In this document: positions 8,450 through 16,330 of the stretch, one piece after another | Position numbering within the stretch: the stretch's first letter is position 1 | Layout: the number at the start of each line of letters is the position of its first letter | Assembly: GCF_000019805.1 (NCBI RefSeq) | Contig: NC_010525.1 | Coordinates: 248,001-312,000 of the forward strand | From: Pyrobaculum neutrophilum V24Sta | Lineage (GTDB): Archaea > Thermoproteota > Thermoprotei > Thermoproteales > Thermoproteaceae | Direction: 5' to 3' | DNA length: 64,000 bases | Translations under genes and position numbers: made by a program | Notes under the pieces: generated by a model | Told to the model about the DNA's origin: nothing | Seen by the model: only the letters and a program-made list of their open reading frames with translations | The model's database searches: none

Positions 8450-9426
8450 TTCCCCAGCCTCTCCAGCTCGGCCTCCACCTGGGGCAGGGGGTCAACCCCC
8501 GACGACTCGGCGCGCCAGAGGGCGTAGCCCATGGCGACGCCCTCCTTGACGTAGCCCCTGTCGTATGCCCTAAGCCCTCTACATCTCGAGCCGCCGAAGG
8601 AGCTCCTCGACGCGTAGACCCTCCTCACCCCCACCTCCCTCATCAGCCCTAGGAAATCCGCCGACTTGTCCTCCAAAATCCAGCGGGTCGTCGCCACCGC
8701 GAGCCTCTCAACGTCGCCGCCGAGCGCCTTGTACAAAGCCGCGGCGGCGGCCATCTGCGTGCCGCCGGCGAGGACGACCTCCCCCCCGCCCTCCGCCACC
8801 CCCAGCGCGATGGAGGCCACGGCCAGGTGGACGGGGTCCCCCACCTCGGAGGCGGCGGTGACGGCGTCTAGCGGCGGCTTGACCCGAGCCAGCGCCTCCT
8901 TAACCACCCTGGCCTTCAGCTCCTTGGGGTTGTCGGGCGAGGCGCTGCTGGTCCTCCCCCACGCGTCGTAGCCGAGGGCCAGGAGGATGGCCATGGCCGT
9001 GGTGGTCCCGCCAGGTATAGACTCCCCTATAGCCACCCTGCCCCAGCGCGCCAGTTGCCTGCCCAGCAACCGCCCGTTCGCCGCCACCTCCTCGGCGGCT
9101 TCCCTAGGCATGGCGCCCCTTCTGATGTCGCCTCCGGGGACCCCGCCCAGGACCACGCGGGGGATCTTGGGCGGAATTCTGCTACCGGCGTCGACGACAA
9201 GCTTCGGCAGATCGCCCGTCAGCGCCCTAGTCACCACGGCCGGGGTCGGTATGCCGTCGGGGGTGACCGGCACCACGTCCAGCGTCTTCGGCCGGCCTGT
9301 GAGTAGGTACTCCACGTCGAGAGCCGGCGTGTAGTGGGTGGCCTCGGGGGATGGGCCGGCTATGGATATGCCCGGTATCAGCGAGACGTCCGTGGTCCCC
9401 ACAACCACGACCAGCAGCTCGGCCAT
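8437..9426 (-). CDS. cobT: CobT-like nicotinate-nucleotide-dependent phosphoribosyltransferase
   Basis: 329 residues from ATG 9426. The open frame extends to 9471, but a TTTAAA box at 9448-9453 sits 24-25 bases upstream of 9426. Conserved pieces include TDVSLIPGISIAG near the N-terminus, the glycine-rich GESIPGGTTTAMAILLALG near residue 155 and LAGGTQMAAAAAL near residue 240. This is the archaeal CobT branch, which activates the lower-ligand base with nicotinate mononucleotide to give an alpha-ribotide for CobS. It heads the minus-strand operon and is divergent from cbiX-cbiC across a shared control region. The base substrate in this organism is unknown. Confidence 0.88.
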   Translation of the reverse strand: MAELLVVVVGTTDVSLIPGISIAGPSPEATHYTPALDVEYLLTGRPKTLDVVPVTPDGIPTPAVVTRALTGDLPKLVVDAGSRIPPKIPRVVLGGVPGGDIRRGAMPREAAEEVAANGRLLGRQLARWGRVAIGESIPGGTTTAMAILLALGYDAWGRTSSASPDNPKELKARVVKEALARVKPPLDAVTAASEVGDPVHLAVASIALGVAEGGGEVVLAGGTQMAAAAALYKALGGDVERLAVATTRWILEDKSADFLGLMREVGVRRVYASRSSFGGSRCRGLRAYDRGYVKEGVAMGYALWRAESSGVDPLPQVEAELERLGKCYT

Positions 9427-9446
9427 GGAGGCGGCATTCTCCCCCC

Positions 9447-9486
9447 TTTTAAATTTTAAGTGGATGCACATCCAAAAATTTAAATA
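9447..9486. promoter_or_regulatory. Divergent promoters with central palindrome between cobT and cbiX-cbiC
   Basis: The minus-strand TATA box is TTTAAA at 9448-9453 (24-25 bases before cobT ATG 9426). The plus-strand TATA box is TTTAAATA at 9479-9486 (about 25 bases before ATG 9507). Exactly between them lies the inverted repeat TGGATG-CA-CATCCA at 9461-9474. A protein bound here could control both cobamide operons at once. Confidence 0.6.
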
Positions 9487-9506
9487 TGGGGGACGGCCGG
9501 GGGGCC

Positions 9507-10439
9507 ATGGTGGTTGTGTTGTTGGTGAACCACGGCTCGCGGAATCCCCAGTTCAACAGGGCAATGGAGGGCTTAGCCAAGGCCGTTGAGGAGGCGCTGG
9601 GGGTGAGGGCTTACCCGGCCTACAACGAATACGCCGAGCCCAACTGGAGGGACTTGGTTAGGGAGATAAACGACGACGTCGTCATCGCCTTGGCCTTCCT
9701 AGGCCCCGGCAACCACGTGCAGAGGGATATCCTGGGGGAGCTGGGGGTGGAGCCGGGCAGATGGGCAGAGAGGTTCGGAAAGAGGATCTACGTCACGCCC
9801 CCCCTGGGCGACTCCCCCTTGGTGGCCGCCGCCCTAATTACGAGGATAAAGGCCGCGCTGGGGGGCAAGGCTGAGGCGGTGTTGGACCCCGCGGAGATAG
9901 AGGAGGAGTCCATGGAGAAGGTCGCGGAGGCGCTGGGGCTGGACCTCGGCGACTGGAGAGACAGGGTGAGGGCGAGGGCCGCCTACGCCTCGGGGAACCT
10001 GGAGCTGGCTAGGCGCGTGGAGATCGCCGGCGATGTGAGGAGGGCCGTCCTGGAGTGGACATCCGCGGGGGGGCCTGTGGTGGCCGACGTCTCCATGACG
10101 GCTGCTGGGCTGAGGTACGGGAGGGTGGAGGTGGCCGTGAAGGCGCAGGCCGAGGCGAGGGGCGTCACGAGGGCCTACGCCGGGGTGAAGAAGCTCCTGT
10201 CCGCATTCGGCTCAGCCGGCGTGGTGGTGGGCAACGCCCCCACGGCCGCCGCGGCGGCGGTGGAGGAGTGCGCGGCGGGTAGGGGGATCCCCTTTATCGT
10301 CGCCGCTCCCCCGGCCTTCACAAACGTCCACGTCAAGGAGGAGGTTCTGAAGTGCGGCGTCCCAGCCGTGGTGGTCAAGGGCACCTACGGAGGGTCGGGC
10401 GTGGCGGCCGCCATCTTCAACGAGCTGGCGAGGCCATGA
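9507..10439 (+). CDS. cbiX-cbiC: Sirohydrochlorin cobaltochelatase - precorrin-8X methylmutase fusion
   Basis: 310 residues from ATG 9507, chosen over ATG 9486 because the latter lies inside the TATA box. Residues 1 to about 115 are a short archaeal CbiX: VNHGSRNP holds one metal-binding His and GPGNHVQRDI the other; it inserts cobalt into sirohydrochlorin. From about residue 125 to the end is CbiC: ADVSMTAAG, VVGNAPTAA and VVKGTYGGSGVAAA are family motifs; it moves the C11 methyl group to C12. The CbiC region that normally reads R-M-I-H-A-T-G reads R-A-A-Y-A-S-G here, so the catalytic His is replaced by Tyr (codon 9984-9986). First gene of the plus-strand operon; ATGA overlap with cbiH. Confidence 0.88.
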   Translation: MVVVLLVNHGSRNPQFNRAMEGLAKAVEEALGVRAYPAYNEYAEPNWRDLVREINDDVVIALAFLGPGNHVQRDILGELGVEPGRWAERFGKRIYVTPPLGDSPLVAAALITRIKAALGGKAEAVLDPAEIEEESMEKVAEALGLDLGDWRDRVRARAAYASGNLELARRVEIAGDVRRAVLEWTSAGGPVVADVSMTAAGLRYGRVEVAVKAQAEARGVTRAYAGVKKLLSAFGSAGVVVGNAPTAAAAAVEECAAGRGIPFIVAAPPAFTNVHVKEEVLKCGVPAVVVKGTYGGSGVAAAIFNELARP

Positions 10440-11173
10440 GCATCAGGGTGGTGGGGTTCGGCCCGGGAGGGGCGGCGCTCCGCACCCCAGCCGCCGTTGA
10501 GGCGATTAGGGAGAGCGACGTGGTGGTGGGCTACGAGACCTACGTCGCGATGGTGGAGGATCTGCTTGGGGGGAAGGAGGTGGTGTCCGCTAAGATGCGG
10601 CAGGAGGTGTACCGTGCCCGGGTGGCGGTGGAGATGGCGAGGGAGGGGAAGAGGGTGGCCGTGATCTCAGACGGCGACCCGGAGATCTTCGGCATGGCGC
10701 CGCTTGTGCTGGAGATGCTGAGCAGATACGGCTGGAGGCCCAGCGGCCTGGAGGTGGTGCCGGGCGTCACCGCGGCTCTAGCGGCTGGGGCGAGGCTGGG
10801 GGCGCCGCTGGGGTCAGACGTGGCCTTCATAAACCTAAGCCCCCTCCTGACCCCCAGGGAGGTCATCCTCAGGCGGGTTGAGGCCGCCGCGGCGGCGGAC
10901 TACGTCATCGCCTTCTACAACCCCATAGATAGGGGGCTCCTCCGGGAGGCCCTCGCCGCGGTGGCCAGGTGGAGAGGCGGCCAGACGCCGGTGGGCGTCG
11001 TGAAGGATGCATATAGGCGGGGGGAGAGGGTCTACGTCACAACGCTGGATTCGGTGGACGTAGACGCCGTAGACATGAGGACCACCGTGATCGTGGGAAA
11101 CTCCGAGAGCTACATCTGGGAGGGGTACATAATAACGCCCAGGGGCTACCACAGGAAGTATGCTTACCCTTAA
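10436..11173 (+). CDS. cbiH: Cobalt-precorrin-3B C17-methyltransferase
   Basis: 245 residues from ATG 10436, which overlaps the preceding stop as ATGA. It is a class III SAM methyltransferase: VVGFGPGGAALRTPAA at the start, VISDGDPEIFGMA near residue 78, EVVPGVTAALAAGARLG near residue 104, IAFYNPIDR near residue 160 and a closing TTVIVGNSES. The NPxxR element separates CbiH/CobJ from the other methyltransferases of the pathway. It methylates C17 and contracts the macrocycle. It overlaps cbiD by 14 bases. Confidence 0.92.
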   Translation: MSIRVVGFGPGGAALRTPAAVEAIRESDVVVGYETYVAMVEDLLGGKEVVSAKMRQEVYRARVAVEMAREGKRVAVISDGDPEIFGMAPLVLEMLSRYGWRPSGLEVVPGVTAALAAGARLGAPLGSDVAFINLSPLLTPREVILRRVEAAAAADYVIAFYNPIDRGLLREALAAVARWRGGQTPVGVVKDAYRRGERVYVTTLDSVDVDAVDMRTTVIVGNSESYIWEGYIITPRGYHRKYAYP

Positions 11174-12185
11174 ACGCTTCGGGATAACCACGGGCGCGGC
11201 GGCCGCCGCGGCCGCCAAGGCGGCGGCTCTGCACTGGAGGGGGGTGGAGGCGAAGGCCGTCACGGTGCCCACGCCCGTGGGGCTGAGGCTGGAGATCTAC
11301 GTGGAGAGGGTGTACAGGGAGGGGGAGTGGAGCTGCGCAGAGGTGAGGAAGTTCTCTGGGGATAACCCAGACGTGTTAGACGGCGCTGTGGTTAAGGCGT
11401 GTTTCAAGCCGGGGGGCTCCGGCGTTTCCATAAGAGGCGGGCGGGGGGTCGGCGTAGTGACGAGGCCGGGTCTTCCGGTGCCGCCGGGGGAGCCCGCGAT
11501 TAACCCAGTGCCGAGGGCCATGATAGCGGAGGCGGTTAGGGAGGCCGGGTTCACCGGCGGCGAGGTGGTGGTGGAGGTGCCCGAGGGCGAGAGGTTGGCC
11601 GAGCTAACAATGAACAGGGACGTTGGGGTGGTGGGCGGCGTGTCTATACTGGGCACCACCGGCATCGAGACGCCGGTCAGCGACGAGGACTACATAGAGC
11701 ACGTGAGAGCCGAGCTGAGGGCCGTCAGGGCTGTGTCAGACAGCGTCGTGATTGCGACGGGGAATAGGGCGGTGGAGTACGCCAAAGCCCTGTGGGGAAA
11801 CGCGGTGGTGAAGGTGGGCGACCTCCTGGGGGAGGCGGCGAAGGAGGCGGCGTCGCTGGGCTTCCGGGCCATCGTCGTGGCGGGCCTCCCGGCCAAGATC
11901 GTGAAGGTGGCTGCCGGCGCGATGAATACACACAGCAGATACTGCGACGGGAGGATAGAGGCTTTGACGCACGCGGCGGTGTCTGTGGGGGTGCCGCCGG
12001 AGGTTGTGAAGGAGGTGGCCGCGTCGGCGAGCGTGGGGGAGGCGCTGGTCAAACTCGGCGTATTCCGCGGCGCCGTGCTGGAGGCGGTGGCCAGGAGGGC
12101 CAAGGAGAGGCTCTCGAAATACGCCGGGGCGCCCGTGGAGGTGGTCATATTCTACGACGGCGGCGAGCTGGCGGCGAGGGCATGA
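11160..12185 (+). CDS. cbiD: Cobalt-precorrin-5B C1-methyltransferase
   Basis: 341 residues. The N-terminal GITTGAAAAAAAKAAA is the CbiD signature (usually GxTTGxCAAAAAKAA). Further family pieces are INPVPRAMIAEAV near residue 115, GVSILGTTGI near residue 160 and a GLPAKIVKVAAGAMNTHSRY segment near residue 243 with a conserved NTH. CbiD methylates C1 in the anaerobic pathway, which together with CbiG shows this is the cobalt-early route. ATGA overlap with cbiT. Confidence 0.93.
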   Translation: MLTLKRFGITTGAAAAAAAKAAALHWRGVEAKAVTVPTPVGLRLEIYVERVYREGEWSCAEVRKFSGDNPDVLDGAVVKACFKPGGSGVSIRGGRGVGVVTRPGLPVPPGEPAINPVPRAMIAEAVREAGFTGGEVVVEVPEGERLAELTMNRDVGVVGGVSILGTTGIETPVSDEDYIEHVRAELRAVRAVSDSVVIATGNRAVEYAKALWGNAVVKVGDLLGEAAKEAASLGFRAIVVAGLPAKIVKVAAGAMNTHSRYCDGRIEALTHAAVSVGVPPEVVKEVAASASVGEALVKLGVFRGAVLEAVARRAKERLSKYAGAPVEVVIFYDGGELAARA

Positions 12186-12751
12186 GGCCTGCGCCTGGGA
12201 TCCCAGACGAGGAGTTCATCAGGGAGGAGGGCATACCCATGACCAAGGCAGAGGTGAGGGCCGTGGTCGTCTCTAAGCTCAAGGTGGGCCCGGGCGATAG
12301 GATGTTAGACGTGGGGTGCGGCACCGGGTCGGTGGCAGTGGAGGCGGCCCTCATGGGCGCTTGGGTATACGCCATGGATAAGAACCCCCGGGCGGTGGAG
12401 CTGACGGCTAGAAACGCGGCGAAGTTCGGAGTAGCGGATAGAGTCAAGGCCGAGGTGGAGGAGGCCCCCCGCGATTTCGCCAAAGCCGGCGGCCCCTTCG
12501 ACGCCGTCTTCATAGGAGGAGGCGGTAGGGATATCGCCGACGTGGTTAAAGCCGCCCTGTCCCTCGTCAAGCCGGGAGGTAGGCTGGTGGTCGACGTCGC
12601 CACCTTGGAGACGCTTTCGAGGCTCGTCCCCCTCCTCGAGGAGGTGAGGCACGAGGTGGTGCTTGTGCAGATCGCCAGGGGGAGGAGGGTGGGCGGCTAC
12701 ACCCTGCTGAGCCCTCTAAACCCCGTCTACGTGGTGACCATATGGCCGTGA
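12182..12751 (+). CDS. cbiT: Cobalt-precorrin-6B C15-methyltransferase (decarboxylating)
   Basis: 189 residues from ATG 12182 (overlapping the cbiD stop); longer readings of the frame run over cbiD and are low-complexity. Class I SAM methyltransferase: IPMTKAEVRAVVVSKL then motif I MLDVGCGTGSVAVEAA near residue 40, acidic motif II YAMDKNPRAVELT, and VKPGGRLVVDVA. CbiT methylates C15 and decarboxylates the C12 acetate. In many organisms it is fused with or adjacent to CbiE; here cbiE is in the divergent operon. Confidence 0.92.
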   Translation: MRPAPGIPDEEFIREEGIPMTKAEVRAVVVSKLKVGPGDRMLDVGCGTGSVAVEAALMGAWVYAMDKNPRAVELTARNAAKFGVADRVKAEVEEAPRDFAKAGGPFDAVFIGGGGRDIADVVKAALSLVKPGGRLVVDVATLETLSRLVPLLEEVRHEVVLVQIARGRRVGGYTLLSPLNPVYVVTIWP

Positions 12752-13365
12752 AGGTCGTCGGCCTAGGGCCTGGCGACCCCAAGTTGCTCACCCTGGCGGC
12801 GGCCGAGGCGCTTAGGGAGGCCGAGGTGGTGTACGTCCCCGCGTCGGCGGCCACGGAGAGGAGCCTCGCCGAGGCGTTGGTCAGAAGGTTCACGGAGGCC
12901 GAGGTGAGGGTGGTCGAGATGGAGATGGGGAGGGCTGACCCGGTCCGCCTCGCCAGATCCGCCAGGGAGTTGGGGGATGGCGCCGTCTATGCCCTTCTGG
13001 GGGACCCCACGCTCTACGGCTCCTTCGCCAAGCTGAAGCCTTATCTGGAGGCGCCGTATGTCTACATCCCCGGCGTCACCTCGGTCACGGCGTGTGCGGC
13101 TAGAGCCGGCGTGGAGCTGGCGTCGGGGGATCAGGCGGTGGCGGTGGTGCCGGCCTCGAGGAGCGATCTGCTGGAGAAGGCGGCTGAGCTGTTCGACGTG
13201 GTGGTGGTGGTGAAGGCGAATAGAAACGTCGACCTGGTCAACGAGCTGGCGGCTGGGAGGAGGGCGCTCGCCGCCAGGAGGTGCTACATGGAGGGCGAGC
13301 AGATATCGGAGAGGGTTTCGTGGCTGGACTACTTCACCACCGTGTACATATGGCGGGGAAGGTAG
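12742..13365 (+). CDS. cbiL: Cobalt-precorrin-2 C20-methyltransferase
   Basis: 207 residues. Class III methyltransferase with VVGLGPGDPKLLTLAA at the start, ALLGDPTLYGSF near residue 88 and YIPGVTSVTACAARAG near residue 110; the GDPTxY and PGVTS patterns are those of CbiL/CobI. It adds the C20 methyl that is later expelled as acetaldehyde. At 207 residues it is at the short end of the family. Overlaps cbiT by 10 bases and cbiF by 16. Confidence 0.9.
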   Translation: MAVKVVGLGPGDPKLLTLAAAEALREAEVVYVPASAATERSLAEALVRRFTEAEVRVVEMEMGRADPVRLARSARELGDGAVYALLGDPTLYGSFAKLKPYLEAPYVYIPGVTSVTACAARAGVELASGDQAVAVVPASRSDLLEKAAELFDVVVVVKANRNVDLVNELAAGRRALAARRCYMEGEQISERVSWLDYFTTVYIWRGR

Positions 13366-14132
13366 TCTTCGTGGGGGCGGGGCCCGGGGACCCCGAGCTG
13401 ATCACTGTGAAGGGGATGAAGTATCTGCAACAGGCGGACGTGGTGGTGTACGCTGGGTCTCTAGTAAACCCGGAGCTTCTGAAATACGCTAGGCGAGACG
13501 CCGAGGTTTACAACAGCGCCTCCATGACAACGGAGGAGATCGTGGACATCCTGGTGAGGAAGGCGCTGGAGGGGAAGCTGGTGGTGAGGCTGAAGTCCGG
13601 AGACAGCGGGATATACGGCGCGCTGTGGGAGGAGGTGCTCCCCCTCCAAGCGGCCGGGGTCCCCTACGAGGTGGTCCCCGGCATCACGGCCGCGCTTGCG
13701 GCGGCCGCCGTCATGGGAATAGAGCTGACCATCCCCAAGAACGTGCAGACTGTCGTGCTGACGAGGGCATCGGCTAGGGTGGAGATGAGGGGGAGCCTTG
13801 AGCAGGTGGCGAGGTTCATGAGGGAGCAGGGCGCCGTGGCTGTGATATACACGGGGGTCCACGTGATCGACAAGGTGGTTAGGGAGCTCGCGGCGGGGGG
13901 TCTGCCGCTGGACACGCCGGCGGCGGTGGTCTACAGGGCCACGTGGGACGACCAGAAGATCGTGAGGGGGACCTTGGCCGACATCGCCGAGAAGGTCAAG
14001 AGGGAGCGAATCGCCAGAGACTCGGTCATCATCGTGGGGGAGCCCGTGGCGCCGAGGGAGATCCCCAGGAGCTCCGTCTACCACCCAGCCCACGGCCACA
14101 GCTACCGCCCGGCTAGACATGATAAGGGTTGA
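13350..14132 (+). CDS. cbiF: Cobalt-precorrin-4 C11-methyltransferase
   Basis: 260 residues from ATG 13350; the frame is open from 13281 but the methyltransferase fold starts with VVFVGAGPGDPELITVKG, right after this ATG. Family landmarks are VVYAGSLVNPELL near residue 32, VRLKSGDSGIYGA near residue 78, EVVPGITAALAAAAVMG near residue 104 and TRASAR near residue 132. CbiF methylates C11. Overlaps cbiL by 16 bases and cbiS by 14. Confidence 0.93.
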   Translation: MAGKVVFVGAGPGDPELITVKGMKYLQQADVVVYAGSLVNPELLKYARRDAEVYNSASMTTEEIVDILVRKALEGKLVVRLKSGDSGIYGALWEEVLPLQAAGVPYEVVPGITAALAAAAVMGIELTIPKNVQTVVLTRASARVEMRGSLEQVARFMREQGAVAVIYTGVHVIDKVVRELAAGGLPLDTPAAVVYRATWDDQKIVRGTLADIAEKVKRERIARDSVIIVGEPVAPREIPRSSVYHPAHGHSYRPARHDKG

Positions 14133-15099
14133 GGAGGGCGCCCTCTGGGTAGAGGCGCCCGGCGTAGCGCTGTCTAGCACAGTGGACGGGGGCGTGAGGG
14201 AGGTCAAGGGGGCGGTCTTCAGGCGGGTGGCGAAGCACATGACCTGTAGAGAGATGGAGGAGGCCGCCGTATCCGGCTACCTCAACTTCTACACCGCGGT
14301 GGACGTGGTGAAGCACCACTGGGCCGCCCTGGGGAGATACGCCGCGGCTGTGGCGACGGCGGGCTTCGGAAACACCATAAACGTCCTCGTGGTTGTGCAG
14401 GCGGAGCCCGACCTCAGAGCCCTCGCCGACGTCTACAGGCTGGCCGTCGAGGCGAAGGCCGTGGCGGCGGTGGACATGGGCCTCAGGAGGGGCCTGGCAA
14501 GGCTGGGCGGCGACGTGTCAGACGCCGTCGCCGTGATAGCGACGGGCGGCGTCAAGGCCAGATACATGGGCCTGGGGACCGAGGTGGGCGAGGAGGTCTA
14601 CGCCCTGGTTCAAGAGGCGGTGAAAAAGGCGGCGGGGCCCCCCGACCTGGACCAAGAGCTCAGGAGGTACCTCGGGGTGGGCGTCGGCGACCTCCTGAGG
14701 CTTGTGCTGGAGGCCTACCGCCAGGCGCCGGTCCCCGGCGCCCAAGGCGTGGAGGAGGCCGCGGCGGATATGCTGAGCCGCCTCCTGCAGGACCCAAACG
14801 TCTGGGCCTTCATCTACGCCGCTGGGGAGCTAGACGCAAAGGCCGCCTCGGGCACCCACCGCGGGCTTACCCCACAGGAGCACGCCCAAGACAGCAAGAA
14901 GATAGTGGCAGACGAGGCAATGGGCGTTGCGCTGGCCCAGTACATAAACGGCTTCAAAGCCCTACAGGCCATGTACTGGCTCGACAGGAGAAAGCCCCCG
15001 CCCCTAGACAGACTGCCCATGTACACCGACGACGTAGCCGCGGCCCTAGCCGGAGGCCTGCTCTCTAGACTCTACGACAGGCTACTACACGGCATCTAG
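14119..15099 (+). CDS. cbiS: CbiS: adenosylcobinamide amidohydrolase fused to alpha-ribazole phosphatase
   Basis: 326 residues, two domains. Residues 1 to about 170 are CbiZ-like: a FRRVAKHMTCREM segment, TAGFGNTINVLVVV near residue 76 and AVIATGGVKARYMG near residue 137. CbiZ cleaves the aminopropanol linker of salvaged pseudocobalamin or cobinamide to give adenosylcobyric acid. From about residue 175 to the end is a CobZ domain of the PgpA phosphatase type: DEAMGVALAQYINGF, YWLDRRKPPPLDRLP and MYTDDVAAALAGG. CobZ removes the 5'-phosphate of alpha-ribazole phosphate or adenosylcobalamin phosphate. This domain order is that of the bifunctional CbiS enzyme known from Methanopyrus. Last gene of the operon, followed by a hairpin. 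Confidence 0.88.
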   Translation: MIRVEEGALWVEAPGVALSSTVDGGVREVKGAVFRRVAKHMTCREMEEAAVSGYLNFYTAVDVVKHHWAALGRYAAAVATAGFGNTINVLVVVQAEPDLRALADVYRLAVEAKAVAAVDMGLRRGLARLGGDVSDAVAVIATGGVKARYMGLGTEVGEEVYALVQEAVKKAAGPPDLDQELRRYLGVGVGDLLRLVLEAYRQAPVPGAQGVEEAAADMLSRLLQDPNVWAFIYAAGELDAKAASGTHRGLTPQEHAQDSKKIVADEAMGVALAQYINGFKALQAMYWLDRRKPPPLDRLPMYTDDVAAALAGGLLSRLYDRLLHGI

Positions 15100-15104
15100 C
15101 CGAG

Positions 15105-15119
15105 ACCCCCGGCGGGGGT
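15105..15119 (+). terminator. Hairpin after the cobamide operon
   Basis: ACCCCC-GGC-GGGGGT, a six-base-pair stem with a three-base loop, starts six bases after the cbiS stop. No T run follows, so it is at best part of a transcript end. The remaining 270 bases up to the next gene end at 15388 show no gene I can support. Confidence 0.35.
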
Positions 15120-15387
15120 ACAGCCCCGGCGCCGCGTTGTCCATCAACCGGAGAAGCGCAACCGGCGAGACCCAGGTAGCCCCGTCTAGGCGGTCGTCTG
15201 CATTAGTGGAGAGTAGATCCGCCAGCGCGCCGGCGGACCGCCTCCTCCGGCGAGTCGGCCGGCCGTTCGCCGACCCCGCGGCGCCTAGCAGACAGCCGGC
15301 GCTACCTTCGGCAGACGCGCCGCGCAAAACGTCAACCGCGCAAAGCCACCAGAGACTGATAAGACAAAAACAGGGGGAAAAGGGGGG

Positions 15388-15966
15388 TTATTTCCGCGCG
15401 AGTAGTGAATGGATCTCTTGGGCTTTTTTGGCCACCTGCTCTTTATCGCTGCCGCAGATGAAGAACACAGTGGCATTTCTTGAGGTGACCGCCTTTACGT
15501 CTACCATCCAGCGTACCCTCCCACCGGCGGCGACGGGATAAGGCTCCGTCGGACTGCCTATGTAGCTTATGTTCATTTCGCGAATTTCCACACCTTGAAT
15601 CACCGGGCCTTCTCTTATGTCGAGGTAGAAGTCATAGACATAGGTATCCACCTCGGCTTTCCCGAACGGCTCCCACCCTTCAGACGGCTCCCATCTTTTA
15701 ATCTGCTCCCTCGCCCTGGCCGGGAGATCTGGGATGTCCTTGAGGGGCGTCTGTATCACCTCCCCCGCCTTGTAGAAGGCCCCTCTGCCGTATATCCTCA
15801 CGCCGCAGAGCTCCCACCTACCCACCGCAGACCCGTTCTCCGGCGATATAAAGAGGCGGAGCACACTCACTTCCTCATTAGCCGGAGGCTGAACAGCAGA
15901 AGACACCACAAGCACCACAGCCACAGCCAGCGCAATGGCCAAACCCAACACGACGCCCAGCCTCAT
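15388..15966 (-). CDS. Secreted or membrane-anchored protein of unknown function
   Basis: 192 residues from ATG 15966, which has GGTGG six bases upstream; a longer reading to 15996 adds ten charged residues before the hydrophobic segment and looks less natural. Residues 5-25 form a single hydrophobic helix (signal peptide or anchor). The outside part is mixed beta-like with many aromatic residues and two Cys (about residues 54 and 176) that could form a disulfide. No family recognised. It stands alone between two non-coding stretches. Confidence 0.6.
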   Translation of the reverse strand: MRLGVVLGLAIALAVAVVLVVSSAVQPPANEEVSVLRLFISPENGSAVGRWELCGVRIYGRGAFYKAGEVIQTPLKDIPDLPARAREQIKRWEPSEGWEPFGKAEVDTYVYDFYLDIREGPVIQGVEIREMNISYIGSPTEPYPVAAGGRVRWMVDVKAVTSRNATVFFICGSDKEQVAKKAQEIHSLLARK

Positions 15967-16330
15967 ACTACCACCTTCACGTGTTGGCTTGAGCACAGTT
16001 GGATGAAAAACCCACTATTTTTTTTACTTAGTGTTTTGGCTATGTTTTTTACGTTTTGTGCCCTAATCCCTCTGAGAGAGGTGCGGGCCCGCCTGGGTCT
16101 CTCCTCGACCCCCTCCCCGCCCTAAAGGGCGAGGCTTGCTGTTTGCGCTGTCAAAGCTCTGGACAGGTGGGACGTATCCGCGGCCGCGAACAGAGGCTGG
16201 CTCTGGGGAGAGGCCGCGTGGCGTCAGGCCCGACGGCCCCGCGCCGGAGGCGTCCTAGGCGCCGTGAAGGCGTGGACGGGGAGGAGGTGTGGTTCAGAAA
16301 CGTCAGCGGTGGCCGCCTGGGGGTAGGCGG
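15967..16330. other. Intergenic region with IS200/IS605-type end hairpin
   Basis: Contains the palindrome CGCCCTAAAGGGCG at 16118-16131 within CCCCGCCCTAAAGGGCGAGG. Imperfect stems of the form CCCCGCC-TAAA-GGCGGGG occur at ends of archaeal IS200/IS605 elements; a similar one lies at 62436-62454. No transposase gene is present, so this could be a relic. Nothing else recognisable. Confidence 0.35.
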
